A DNA stretch of 64,000 bases from UBA1765 sp045629945. Its GTDB lineage: Bacteria; Fibrobacterota; Fibrobacteria; Fibrobacterales; Fibrobacteraceae. Every line of letters starts with the position of its first letter. Positions within the stretch are counted from its first letter, which is position 1. Below the pieces are notes generated by a model. That model worked only from the letters and a program-made list of their open reading frames with translations, was not told the origin of the DNA and ran no database searches. This document shows positions 32,477 to 41,750 of this stretch, in pieces. The DNA lies in contig JAZQSE010000011.1 in assembly GCA_045629945.1 (NCBI GenBank), positions 7,503-71,502 on the forward strand. The letters run 5' to 3'. The position numbers and the translations under genes were made by a program.

Positions 32477-35400
32477 ATGGCGCTTACACTTCGTTTTGCA
32501 TTAAATCTTGAAAATCTTGCAGATGAAATGATTGAAAAAATCTCATCTGTATGGAAATCTCCTTTCGACGCTCCTGTTGTTATTTTTCCTGATGCGAAAC
32601 TTGAACAATGGTTTCGTTTACGTTGGTTAGAAAAAAAAGGTACTCTAGCTAATTTTAACAAAACAAGCGTAGATCGCTTTTTATTTGACATACTTGTTGG
32701 TGAAAATGACAAGCTAAAAAAATTGTCTTCTGATATGTTGAGAAATGTCATTATATCTTACCTATCTACTCAAAATACCGAAGGCCAATACAACTACGAA
32801 ACCTTAACCCAGAATGGTGATTTAAAAAAGTACCTTGAAACTGATGGTAAAATCAACACTAATCGTTTGTTTGATTTAGCAAATACCCTTTCAGCTCTTT
32901 TTCTTGAATACGAAATCAGCCGGCCAAGTGGTTTTATTACCAATGAAAAAGGCATTTTAGATTGTTGGCAAGAAAATAATCTCTCCGATTTTTTTGTCAA
33001 AAAAAATAAATCAGGCCAATTCGAATCCGTAAAAAATGAAGATTGGGAACGCGAACTTTATTCTAAGATTTTCCACAACATTAATGGCAAATCTCTTTTA
33101 ACATCTGTTTTTGAAAAAGCCGCTGAAAACAACGAAATACCTGAAGGCACAAGGTTTTTAACGCTTCCTTTTCTTTACAAAGAATGCCTTGATTCAGAAA
33201 ACAAGCCTGCATTTAAATACAAGAAACAAGTCCCTGTTTTTATTTTTGGACTTTCCGGCTTAGGACAATTTTATCGGATTGTCTTACGAGAATTCGCTAG
33301 TCAATACGACATTTATGCCTACATACAAAATCCTTGTATGCAATTCTGGGAAGATCATAATTTTTCAAAATCAGTTAAAATACCGCTAACTATTGACGGA
33401 GAAGATTTTCAAGAAGAAATTTATCCATTTCAGAATCCTTTGTTACAAGCTTGGGGTAAAGCAGGTTGTGACAACATCAAACTTTGGTGCCTTTCAGATG
33501 ACTATAGTTCTTGCGACTTTCCTGAAAAAGAAACAGAGACAAGCGAAAAACCCGTTTCTAATAAATTACTGCACTTAATACAATATTCTATTGCCAACCG
33601 TTTTTCAAAAAAAGAATTACAAAATTCAATCGAGCAACATAAAATTTCCATCCAAGAAAATGACGACTCACTAACTATTGATGGAGCTCCTAGTAAAATC
33701 CGCGAAATTGAAAATCTGCATTCACGACTTTGTCAATTGCTTTTAAACGGAGCGAATTTAAACGAAATTTTAATAGTATCTCCCAATTTAGAAGAATACC
33801 GTAGTGCTATTTATCAGATTTTCAACCAAGCTAAAATCAAAGCGGAAAAAGAAATTTCTTCTTCACAAAAAACAACTTTACACATTCCTTACAACATTAT
33901 TGATTCAGCGCAAAAAGATTCTCATATAAACAACGCTCTAACCATTCTTTTCAACATAAAAAAATCAAAAAATATTTCTCGCCCGGACTTTTTCAATTTA
34001 CTTAAAAACCCTGTTATTCAAGCCGTTTGGAAATTAGATGATTACGCTATTTCTTGTTTTGAATCTTGGGTAAAAAACATAAACATTTATCGCAATAAAC
34101 CTGAAAAAGAATCCGATTGGTCTTTGGGCGTCAAACGTTTATTACTGGCCAAATTGACAAATGATTCTTTTTCCTTAAACGAAAATGTTTTTTTCCCGTA
34201 TTCTAATCTTGATACAAGCAACAATTCTTTGCTTTTGAATTTTATCACTTTGATAGAATCTTTAGAAACTTGGATAAAGGACTTTGATGATGAATTAAAA
34301 GAAAGTGATTTAAATTCATTACAGGATTTTTTGAATTCTTGGTTAGCTATTCCTTATTTTAACGAAGACTTAGCAGAAGAAATTTTTATTTATCAAGAAG
34401 TTTTAAAAACTTTTGCCGACTTGAAATACTTCTTTTTTGCTGGCAATGAAAAACTGTCTCTAGATATTATTTTCAAATGTCTCAGCAACTCTGCTATTTC
34501 TTCTGAATATAGTTTTGGAAGTTTATTTGTCAACGGCGTTACATTTATGAAATTTGCCCCGAACCGCACTATTCCTGTTAAACATTTATTCTTTATCGGA
34601 GCTGATTCTAATAACTTCCCTGGTGTTTCTGTTTCAAATACTCTTGATTTAAGAAAATCTCTTTACCCTTGGCCCGGTGATGACTCTAAACAAGAACGCA
34701 ATCGTTACGCTTTCTTGTGCCAACTCACCAGCACTTCAGAAAGTTTCCACATCAGTTATCAAAACGCCAACTTAACAAAAGATAGTGAAATTTTTCCGAC
34801 CCCGCTGATAAATGATTTAATCCATTTTGTAAAGGATTTTTCTTCAAAAGAAGTTTTAAAAATAAATTCTGTTCCTCTTGATGAAACAAGAAATATAGAT
34901 TCCATTTTTACAAGACGCGCCTTGCGTTATAGACAATCCTTTAATAAAATCAATTCGCCACAATCTTTTGAAAAAGCATTCTCTCCTAAAGAAACCGCTA
35001 AAACTAAAAAAAGCCTACCATCTAAAATCAAATTAAAAGATTTTTCAAAATTTTTAAAAGATCCTTTTAAATTCTTTGCTGAGAATAAAATGAATTTTAA
35101 AGAGAGTGATATATCTTCTTCAGAAATATCTTTTGAACCTATTGAATTAAATAATCTAGACCAATCTATTTTCTTGAACCAATCTATTGCTATTTCTCTT
35201 GGGTTAAATTGTGATTATAAAAATTTAGATACTTTCCTCAAGAATTCTCAACAAATGGGAAACATCCCTCACGATGAATTTGGTGAAAGGGTAATAAAAA
35301 ATTTAAAGGAAAATGTTGAAAATTTTTGCAAGACCATTCAAGACAAATTCCCACAAGATAAATATGAATACTCTTCTTTCCCTTTAAATTTACCTTTAGA

Positions 35401-35983
35401 AATAGATTTTAAAAAAGAAAAACATCTTGTGCATTTATATGCTGATATTTCTCTATTGATTAAAAACCTAAACGATAAAACAGACAATTTCATCGTTATT
35501 TTCAAAGACAAAGATTACAAGAATCTAAAAAACAAATCTGATATTTCAAAAGTACAACAAGACATTCTTGATGCTTACATTTATGCTTTAGCTTTGTTAG
35601 CTTCTAGAGAAGTAGAAAAAATTGATATTTGTCTTATAAATCAAAACGAACCTATTCGTTGTCCCATTACACAAGATTCTAATTCGGCTAGAAACATTTT
35701 GCAAAAGATTTTTGAAAAAGCTTTTATCGAAGAATACAAGAAAATATTACCCTTTTCTCTATTCAATGAAAACATTGAATCTTTTGAAGGGCTAAAAGAG
35801 AAACTTAGTGGAAATCATGGTCCATGGTCTTATTTCTCTGGACAAACATTCTTTGATATAACAGATGAAAAAATTTCTGGTTTTTCTGATAACGATAATC
35901 TTTTCAAAGAATCCTGGAATAGAGAAATTCAAAAACAAAAAGAGCTGATTGAAGATCTTGAAGGAGTAACAAAATGGAATTAG
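32477..35983 (+). CDS. recC: Exodeoxyribonuclease V subunit gamma (RecC)
   Basis: RecC is the scaffold and Chi-recognition subunit of RecBCD, built from inactive helicase and nuclease folds. From the ATG at 32477 the product is 1168 residues. Diagnostic segments are the N-terminal ALNLENLADEMIEKI, VVIFPDAKLEQWFRLRWLEKKGTLANF (read in parts), VFIFGLSGLGQFYRIVLREF, the FMKFAPNRTIPVKHLFFIGAD region and FPGVSVSNTLDLRKSLYPWPGDDSKQERNRYAFL near the middle. An upstream TTG at 32429 would add a non-conserved leader. No strong ribosome site is visible at either. Its stop overlaps the recB start by 10 nt. The coding sequence looks more A+T-rich than most neighbours. Confidence 0.93.
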   Translation: MALTLRFALNLENLADEMIEKISSVWKSPFDAPVVIFPDAKLEQWFRLRWLEKKGTLANFNKTSVDRFLFDILVGENDKLKKLSSDMLRNVIISYLSTQNTEGQYNYETLTQNGDLKKYLETDGKINTNRLFDLANTLSALFLEYEISRPSGFITNEKGILDCWQENNLSDFFVKKNKSGQFESVKNEDWERELYSKIFHNINGKSLLTSVFEKAAENNEIPEGTRFLTLPFLYKECLDSENKPAFKYKKQVPVFIFGLSGLGQFYRIVLREFASQYDIYAYIQNPCMQFWEDHNFSKSVKIPLTIDGEDFQEEIYPFQNPLLQAWGKAGCDNIKLWCLSDDYSSCDFPEKETETSEKPVSNKLLHLIQYSIANRFSKKELQNSIEQHKISIQENDDSLTIDGAPSKIREIENLHSRLCQLLLNGANLNEILIVSPNLEEYRSAIYQIFNQAKIKAEKEISSSQKTTLHIPYNIIDSAQKDSHINNALTILFNIKKSKNISRPDFFNLLKNPVIQAVWKLDDYAISCFESWVKNINIYRNKPEKESDWSLGVKRLLLAKLTNDSFSLNENVFFPYSNLDTSNNSLLLNFITLIESLETWIKDFDDELKESDLNSLQDFLNSWLAIPYFNEDLAEEIFIYQEVLKTFADLKYFFFAGNEKLSLDIIFKCLSNSAISSEYSFGSLFVNGVTFMKFAPNRTIPVKHLFFIGADSNNFPGVSVSNTLDLRKSLYPWPGDDSKQERNRYAFLCQLTSTSESFHISYQNANLTKDSEIFPTPLINDLIHFVKDFSSKEVLKINSVPLDETRNIDSIFTRRALRYRQSFNKINSPQSFEKAFSPKETAKTKKSLPSKIKLKDFSKFLKDPFKFFAENKMNFKESDISSSEISFEPIELNNLDQSIFLNQSIAISLGLNCDYKNLDTFLKNSQQMGNIPHDEFGERVIKNLKENVENFCKTIQDKFPQDKYEYSSFPLNLPLEIDFKKEKHLVHLYADISLLIKNLNDKTDNFIVIFKDKDYKNLKNKSDISKVQQDILDAYIYALALLASREVEKIDICLINQNEPIRCPITQDSNSARNILQKIFEKAFIEEYKKILPFSLFNENIESFEGLKEKLSGNHGPWSYFSGQTFFDITDEKISGFSDNDNLFKESWNREIQKQKELIEDLEGVTKWN

Positions 35984-38900
35984 AAGAATTTAAAATAGAA
36001 AACTTCAAGACCAATAAAAATTTATTTATTGAAGCTTCGGCTGGCACAGGAAAAACTTACACCATCCGGAAAATTTCTGCCAAACTCGTGCGAGCAGGTA
36101 TTCCGCTTTCTAAAGTATTGTTTTTAACTTATACTGAAAAAGCTGCTGGCGAAATGAAAGACCGTGTTCGTGCAGAAATGCAAGAATGTTATGATAATAC
36201 CACGGATATTTATGAAAAAAAACTTTTTGCCAATGCTCTTCAAAACGTGGATAATACAGTTATTGGAACCATTCACTCTTTTTGTCAAAAAACGCTTCAT
36301 GATTTTGCTTACGAAGCCAATGTTGCATTCAATTTAGAAAACGCAAATGATAAACTTAAAGATGATTTAATTGATAAAATGATCCGCGATAATTGGCGAG
36401 ATTCTATTTCTGATTTAGACTTAAAAAAAATAAAATCTATTCTAAAGGATTCTTTAGAATCTTGGAATCCAGAAATTCTCTTTACTCCATTAATAGAAGA
36501 AAATTCAAAAAAAGAGAATGATATAAAAAAACTCCTTATTGCAGATTTTTGCGCGAAAAACATTCCTAATTTGTATAAAGAATGGGAAAAGAAAAAAACA
36601 GAATCAAACACCCAGACTTTTAATGATATGATTTTTGCGGTACGAGAAGCCGTTTGTCCACATGGTAAATCTCTAGAAGAACCAACTCTTCTCTGCAAAA
36701 AACTCCGCGAAAATTATAAAATCGCTATTATTGATGAATTCCAAGACACAAACCAATACCAATGGGATATTTTCAAAACCGTTTTTTTAGAAAGTAAAGA
36801 GAATAATATCATTGTTGTCGGAGACCCAAAGCAATCTATTTATAGTTTTCAAGGAGCCGACTTAAACGTTTACCGAAAAGCCATTGAACAAATTGGCAAA
36901 GAAAATGGAAAAAAACTTTCTACAAACCATCGTTCAAGCATTGCTACTATTAATGCTTGCAATGAGCTTTTCAAAACAAAAGACTTTTTACCTGAGGGCG
37001 ATTTCTTTGACTCTAACGTTCCTAATGAAGAAAAAGAACAAAGAAAAAATGCGCTTTTTAACAATCAAGAAACAAAACCTATATGGATTGCACCTATTTT
37101 ACCCGAAAAAGGTTACGCTCATTTTGCTATTCAAAAAATCATTGAATGTTGTAAAATTACAAATGGTAAAACCGCTTTGCAAATTTTTGAAAAAGGTGCT
37201 TCTGAGCCAAGAAACGTCAAATTTTCTGATTTTGTTATTTTAGGCAGGACTCGCACAGAATTACCAGAAATAAAAAAATGCCTTGCAAAAGTAGGTATTC
37301 CTTTTCTTTTATACAAAGACAATTCACTCTTTAATTCGAGAGAATGCGAAGAATGGCTTTCTATTCTCAAACTGCTTGCTATTAATGATTTTTCTGCTTA
37401 CAATCAAAAAATTTTAAACTCAGCTCTTGCAACCGATTTTTTCCGAGTTAGTTTAGATGATTTAGAAAATATAAACATTGAAGAACGTTCTAATAAAAAC
37501 CACCAGATAATTGAAAACTGGCATTGGTTAGCATCAAAACAATACTGGGCAGAACTCCACGAACAAATTTACGAAGATTCTCAAATTGAATTGTTTTTAA
37601 GCAAGCCTGCCAAGCTACAAGAACTTTCAAAAATACGCCAAATTGGCAACTATATTTTTAATTATTTGTACGAAAAAAAAGCATCACTAAAAGAAGTGAT
37701 AAAACACTTGAATGATTTAGCTTCTAAAAACAAAAACGCCGAAGACATGGATGGCGACATTGTTGCTAAAGCTACTGATTTAGATGCCGTTAATTTAATG
37801 ACTATTCACGCATCTAAAGGTTTAGAGTTTCCTGTTGTTATTTCTTTTGCAGGTTTAAAAGGAAAAATTAAACAAGCAGAAGGCCCATTTTTATACGAAG
37901 AAAATTCCGTTAAAAAAATTGGTTTTGATTCAGACGCTAAAAAATTACGACAAGCTGAAGAATTACAGGAATGGCGCCGTTTACTTTATGTTGCTTACAC
38001 AAGAGCCTCTTCATTATTGATTTTACCTCAATATGAAAACTGGTTTAATTATGAAAGAGAGCATAGGAGCACTAAAACTGAAATAAAAGACGGCTTAATT
38101 TGTAAAGTAATTAAAAGAACAGACAAAGGAGAACCAGAAATTAAATCAAACGGTGAATTTTCTTTTTTAGCTCACGCTAACAATGCATTAATCGCTACGA
38201 ACCGTTCTGAACTATTTAATGATTGGTCTAATAAGGAATGGAATATTGAAAGTTTCAAAAAAGAAGTTGTTGAAATATTGAACGATTCTAATCTGGAACA
38301 CCATACAAAAAATGTTTCTGTCATTGATGAAGAAACTATTTACTTTGAAAATGTTCAAAAATTACAATCTCAGATTGCTGACAAAACACTGACTTCGCAT
38401 TCAGCATCTTCACTTTCTCATGCCGATTCTAGCAAAGAAATTTTCACCATTGAAGGAAGACCACAAAATCTTTCTGAAGAATCTGACGAAGAAAATGATG
38501 AACATTCTATTTTTGCCATGAACTACCCAAAAGGCAATAAATTAGGGGAAGCCATTCATCAAATATTTGAACACATTGATTTTAATGAAATTGGAAACAC
38601 TGATTTTGAAAATGTAGAATCCAACCAAGATTTTTCGCATTTAATAGAAACTGCTTTTACGGGACAATTTTTACCTATTCATAAAAACGTTTCTTGGACA
38701 AAAAAAACAAAAGAAATGGTTTGGCATACTTTAAACGCAAAACTCCTAGAAATACAAGGTTCAAAAGAAACACAGCGTTCTTTTCAACTCAAAGATTTGC
38801 CAAAAGAAAATCGCAAACCCGAAATGGAATTTCATTTTAATGCAAAAACCGATGAAAATATTTTGAAAAAATTTTGCAAAGGGTTTATGGATTTGGTTTT

Positions 38901-39237
38901 TATCCGTGAAATTAATGGCAAACCAGTCTATTCTATTTTAGATTGGAAATCAAATTTACTACCAGATTACCACAAAACAACTATTGAAAAAACGGTTACC
39001 GAAGTTTATTCCATACAACTTGTTTTATATGCTTACTGCCTTATCCAATGGTTACGTCAATTTTACTCTGAATTGTCCGAAGAAGAAATTTTTGAAAATC
39101 ATTTTGGTGGATTCTATTATGTTTTTGTTCGTGGCTGTAAAGAAAATACAAGTAATGGTATTTATGCTCACACTTGGAACAATTATAGCGAACTCAAAAA
39201 AGATTATGAAAGCATAAAAAAGTCTTTTGCTGTGTAA
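35974..39237 (+). CDS. recB: Exodeoxyribonuclease V subunit beta (RecB)
   Basis: RecB supplies the 3'-5' helicase and the only nuclease of RecBCD. The 1087-residue product has Walker A ASAGTGKT (21-28), motif II IIDEFQDTNQ (252-261), motif III GDPKQSIYSFQGAD (283-296), the TIHASKGLEFPVV motif V near 610 and YVAYTRAS motif VI. The C-terminal PD-(D/E)XK nuclease shows FMDLVF followed by LDWKSN (Asp990, Lys992) and QLVLYAY (about 1016). All catalytic elements appear present, so the enzyme should be active. It is somewhat shorter than E. coli RecB (1180). It overlaps recC and precedes recD by 18 nt. Confidence 0.95.
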   Translation: MELEEFKIENFKTNKNLFIEASAGTGKTYTIRKISAKLVRAGIPLSKVLFLTYTEKAAGEMKDRVRAEMQECYDNTTDIYEKKLFANALQNVDNTVIGTIHSFCQKTLHDFAYEANVAFNLENANDKLKDDLIDKMIRDNWRDSISDLDLKKIKSILKDSLESWNPEILFTPLIEENSKKENDIKKLLIADFCAKNIPNLYKEWEKKKTESNTQTFNDMIFAVREAVCPHGKSLEEPTLLCKKLRENYKIAIIDEFQDTNQYQWDIFKTVFLESKENNIIVVGDPKQSIYSFQGADLNVYRKAIEQIGKENGKKLSTNHRSSIATINACNELFKTKDFLPEGDFFDSNVPNEEKEQRKNALFNNQETKPIWIAPILPEKGYAHFAIQKIIECCKITNGKTALQIFEKGASEPRNVKFSDFVILGRTRTELPEIKKCLAKVGIPFLLYKDNSLFNSRECEEWLSILKLLAINDFSAYNQKILNSALATDFFRVSLDDLENINIEERSNKNHQIIENWHWLASKQYWAELHEQIYEDSQIELFLSKPAKLQELSKIRQIGNYIFNYLYEKKASLKEVIKHLNDLASKNKNAEDMDGDIVAKATDLDAVNLMTIHASKGLEFPVVISFAGLKGKIKQAEGPFLYEENSVKKIGFDSDAKKLRQAEELQEWRRLLYVAYTRASSLLILPQYENWFNYEREHRSTKTEIKDGLICKVIKRTDKGEPEIKSNGEFSFLAHANNALIATNRSELFNDWSNKEWNIESFKKEVVEILNDSNLEHHTKNVSVIDEETIYFENVQKLQSQIADKTLTSHSASSLSHADSSKEIFTIEGRPQNLSEESDEENDEHSIFAMNYPKGNKLGEAIHQIFEHIDFNEIGNTDFENVESNQDFSHLIETAFTGQFLPIHKNVSWTKKTKEMVWHTLNAKLLEIQGSKETQRSFQLKDLPKENRKPEMEFHFNAKTDENILKKFCKGFMDLVFIREINGKPVYSILDWKSNLLPDYHKTTIEKTVTEVYSIQLVLYAYCLIQWLRQFYSELSEEEIFENHFGGFYYVFVRGCKENTSNGIYAHTWNNYSELKKDYESIKKSFAV

Positions 39238-39255
39238 TTATGAGGAATTAAAATT

Positions 39256-41235
39256 ATGAAAGAAGAAATGTTAAAATACCTTTTAGGATCAGCCGAAAAT
39301 TTTTATTCTGTTTTACAAGAAATGAAAGCAAGCACCGCTTTAAACAAAAAATTGCTTGACTTTGTAGAAATTTTGCACCCTGATATAGAATATTCTCATT
39401 CTATCAAAAAACTTTTACTCATTTTCTTTTCTCTTTCAAATGATGGAAACACTTGCATTTCTTTAAACCCAGACAATCTTTTGAAAAAATGGGAAACAAA
39501 ATGGAATGGACTTATTTTACAACAATTAAGTTATTCTGAACTTAAAGAAAGTGATTTTCCCTCTATTGAAGATTTCAGGGAAATCATAAATTGCGGCTGT
39601 CGAGAACTTTTAAGTTTGGATGCGAAAAATTTAGAGCCATTAGTTATTGAAAAAATCCACAATGAACCTTTTTTATTTGCAAAAAAATATTTTGACGCTA
39701 AAAAAAATATTGAAGATTGTTTTAGCAACCCAGACATTTTCTGTGATGGCTGTGATTCTACCCCAAAAGAATTAGAAAATACCGCCAATAAAATAGAATC
39801 TCTTATAACCCAACAGGCAAAATCTTTCTTTAAATTGAAACCAGCACAAATTGAAGCCATAACTCGCGGAGAAAAACAAAATCTAATTATTACTGGTGGG
39901 CCAGGCACTGGTAAAACAACGGTTGTATTCTTTTTACTTTGGAACTTACTGCAGAAACAACCTGAATTACAACAATGGGATATTTACTTTACGTCTCCTA
40001 GCGGGAAAGCCGCCGATCGTTTGCGAGAAAGTTTAGAAGAATGCAAAAATCTGCTTTCTGAAGAATCTCTCAAAGAGCCAGCTACACAAAAACTAAGTCA
40101 AATTGAAAAAAGCACTCTACATGGTCTTTTAAAATTCCAACCTAGAGAAAATACTTTCACTTATAGAAAAAACAATCCGTTCCCAGAGAAATCTATTTTT
40201 GTTATTGATGAAGCAAGCATGATAGACATTGCTTTGTTTTCCTCATTCTTAGAAGCACTCCCTAAAAAAGATTTCCGCCTATTTATTTTAGGCGATAAAG
40301 ACCAACTCCCATCTGTTGATGCCGGCGCTGTACTTGGAGAACTTCTTGATCTTGAAAAAAAATGTGTTGTGCGCCTGACTGAATCTAATCGCTTTAACGA
40401 CAATTCTGAAATAGGGCGACTAGCAAAATCTATTCAAAATTTAAACGCTCCTTTACCTAATTTTTCTACATGGGAAAGCTCTACAAATTTATGGCCTAAA
40501 GAAAATGACGTTATTAATTTTATCCGTTTAGCCGAAAAAGAATCCTATTTAAAAAAGAAAGATGAAGAAGAAAAATTACAAGAAATCCTTGAACTATGGG
40601 TAAAAAAATTCTACCCCAATTTAACTTCGACCGCTGAACAAATCCACCCGTCCATTAATGAAAACAATTTCAGCGAAAATGGTTTTTCAGAAAATGATTG
40701 GAAGCAAGAAATAAAAAATCGTCATTCATTATGGGAAATAGCTGAATCCGCAAGAATCCTTTCTGCAGAAAAACGTGGTTTACGAGGGATAGGAAACATT
40801 AACAAAATGATTCTCAATATTTTAAAGCAAAAGAATCCTTTTAATTTTAATGGTTCTCTTTTAATGTTAAACAAAAATTTGAACTTTTTGAATTTACAAA
40901 ATGGAGATTCGGGCATTATTGTTAATGCAAAAACACAACCTTCACTGATGTTAAAACGGAAAAATGATTTTTTATTTTTTCCACTCTTTCAATTACCAAC
41001 TGATTGCTTGCAAAGTGCTTTTGCTATTACCATTCACAAATCCCAAGGTTCTGGCTATAAAAACATTATGATGTTTCTGCCTAAATATTCAGGTCACCCA
41101 CTGCTTAACAGGCAAATTCTCTATACAGGCATAACTCGGACAAAAAAAGAAAGCCTCACGATAATTGCATCTCATGAGACTTTTAAATTTGCGAAAGAAA
41201 CTTTAATTCAAAGAGATTCAGGGATTACTATCTAG
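39256..41235 (+). CDS. recD: Exodeoxyribonuclease V subunit alpha (RecD)
   Basis: RecD is the 5'-3' superfamily 1B helicase of RecBCD. The 659 residues include Walker A GGPGTGKTT (214-222), motif Ia TSPSGKAADRL, motif II VIDEASM (316-322), motif III GDKDQLPSVDAG (346-357) and the C-terminal FAITIHKSQGSGY (from about 589) and YTGITRTKK motifs. The N-terminal 200 residues are the RecB-contact domain. A GAGG site lies between recB and the ATG. The 3' end overlaps the convergent ompH gene by 8 nt and no terminator separates them. Confidence 0.94.
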   Translation: MKEEMLKYLLGSAENFYSVLQEMKASTALNKKLLDFVEILHPDIEYSHSIKKLLLIFFSLSNDGNTCISLNPDNLLKKWETKWNGLILQQLSYSELKESDFPSIEDFREIINCGCRELLSLDAKNLEPLVIEKIHNEPFLFAKKYFDAKKNIEDCFSNPDIFCDGCDSTPKELENTANKIESLITQQAKSFFKLKPAQIEAITRGEKQNLIITGGPGTGKTTVVFFLLWNLLQKQPELQQWDIYFTSPSGKAADRLRESLEECKNLLSEESLKEPATQKLSQIEKSTLHGLLKFQPRENTFTYRKNNPFPEKSIFVIDEASMIDIALFSSFLEALPKKDFRLFILGDKDQLPSVDAGAVLGELLDLEKKCVVRLTESNRFNDNSEIGRLAKSIQNLNAPLPNFSTWESSTNLWPKENDVINFIRLAEKESYLKKKDEEEKLQEILELWVKKFYPNLTSTAEQIHPSINENNFSENGFSENDWKQEIKNRHSLWEIAESARILSAEKRGLRGIGNINKMILNILKQKNPFNFNGSLLMLNKNLNFLNLQNGDSGIIVNAKTQPSLMLKRKNDFLFFPLFQLPTDCLQSAFAITIHKSQGSGYKNIMMFLPKYSGHPLLNRQILYTGITRTKKESLTIIASHETFKFAKETLIQRDSGITI

Positions 41236-41740
41236 AGTTCAAATAATCCAAAACTTTTTGCGTTAAATCGTTTTCATTTTTCCAGAAAAGTACCGATCCG
41301 GTAGCTCTGTCAACAACCATATCGTAACCTTCCTGTAGAGCGATTTCATTTACTGCTTTGCGAATCAATTGGATTATAGGGGCACTTACTTTTTCATTTT
41401 CAGAAAGCAATTCTCCAGAACGCCCATAAACGCGAGAAATAAAATCTTTTAATTCTGTTTCTTTTTTAGCATATTCTGCTTCTAATTCTCTCTTTTTTTC
41501 ATCAGAAAGCATAAGCATTTGTTTGTCTAAACGTTCTTTAATGGCAGCCAACTCTTTTTGCAATAAGTTTGCTTGTTGTTCCCACTTAGCAACTTGACGA
41601 TCAAATTCACTTTGAGCATTTTTTGTGCCCTTATAACCTTCAAAGATAATTTTAGAATCTACATGCGCTATCCGCAGTCCATCTTCTGCAAATGCAGAAG
41701 CCATTCCAAGGAACATAAGAAGAACAACTAACTTACGCAT
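41228..41740 (-). CDS. OmpH/Skp family periplasmic chaperone
   Basis: The 170-residue protein has a signal peptide (MRKLVVLLMFLGMASAFA) followed by IAHVDSKIIFEGYKG, a long charged coiled coil (about 45-115, QANLLQKELAAIKERLDKQ and following) and a C-terminal beta segment containing GYDMVVDRATGSVLFW. This is the Skp/OmpH layout: a trimeric jellyfish-shaped chaperone that holds unfolded outer-membrane proteins. It lies 10 nt downstream of bamA, the usual bamA-skp order in Gram-negative bacteria. Its 3' end overlaps recD. Confidence 0.92.
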   Translation of the reverse strand: MRKLVVLLMFLGMASAFAEDGLRIAHVDSKIIFEGYKGTKNAQSEFDRQVAKWEQQANLLQKELAAIKERLDKQMLMLSDEKKRELEAEYAKKETELKDFISRVYGRSGELLSENEKVSAPIIQLIRKAVNEIALQEGYDMVVDRATGSVLFWKNENDLTQKVLDYLNSR

Positions 41741-41750
41741 AAAGAGCCTC

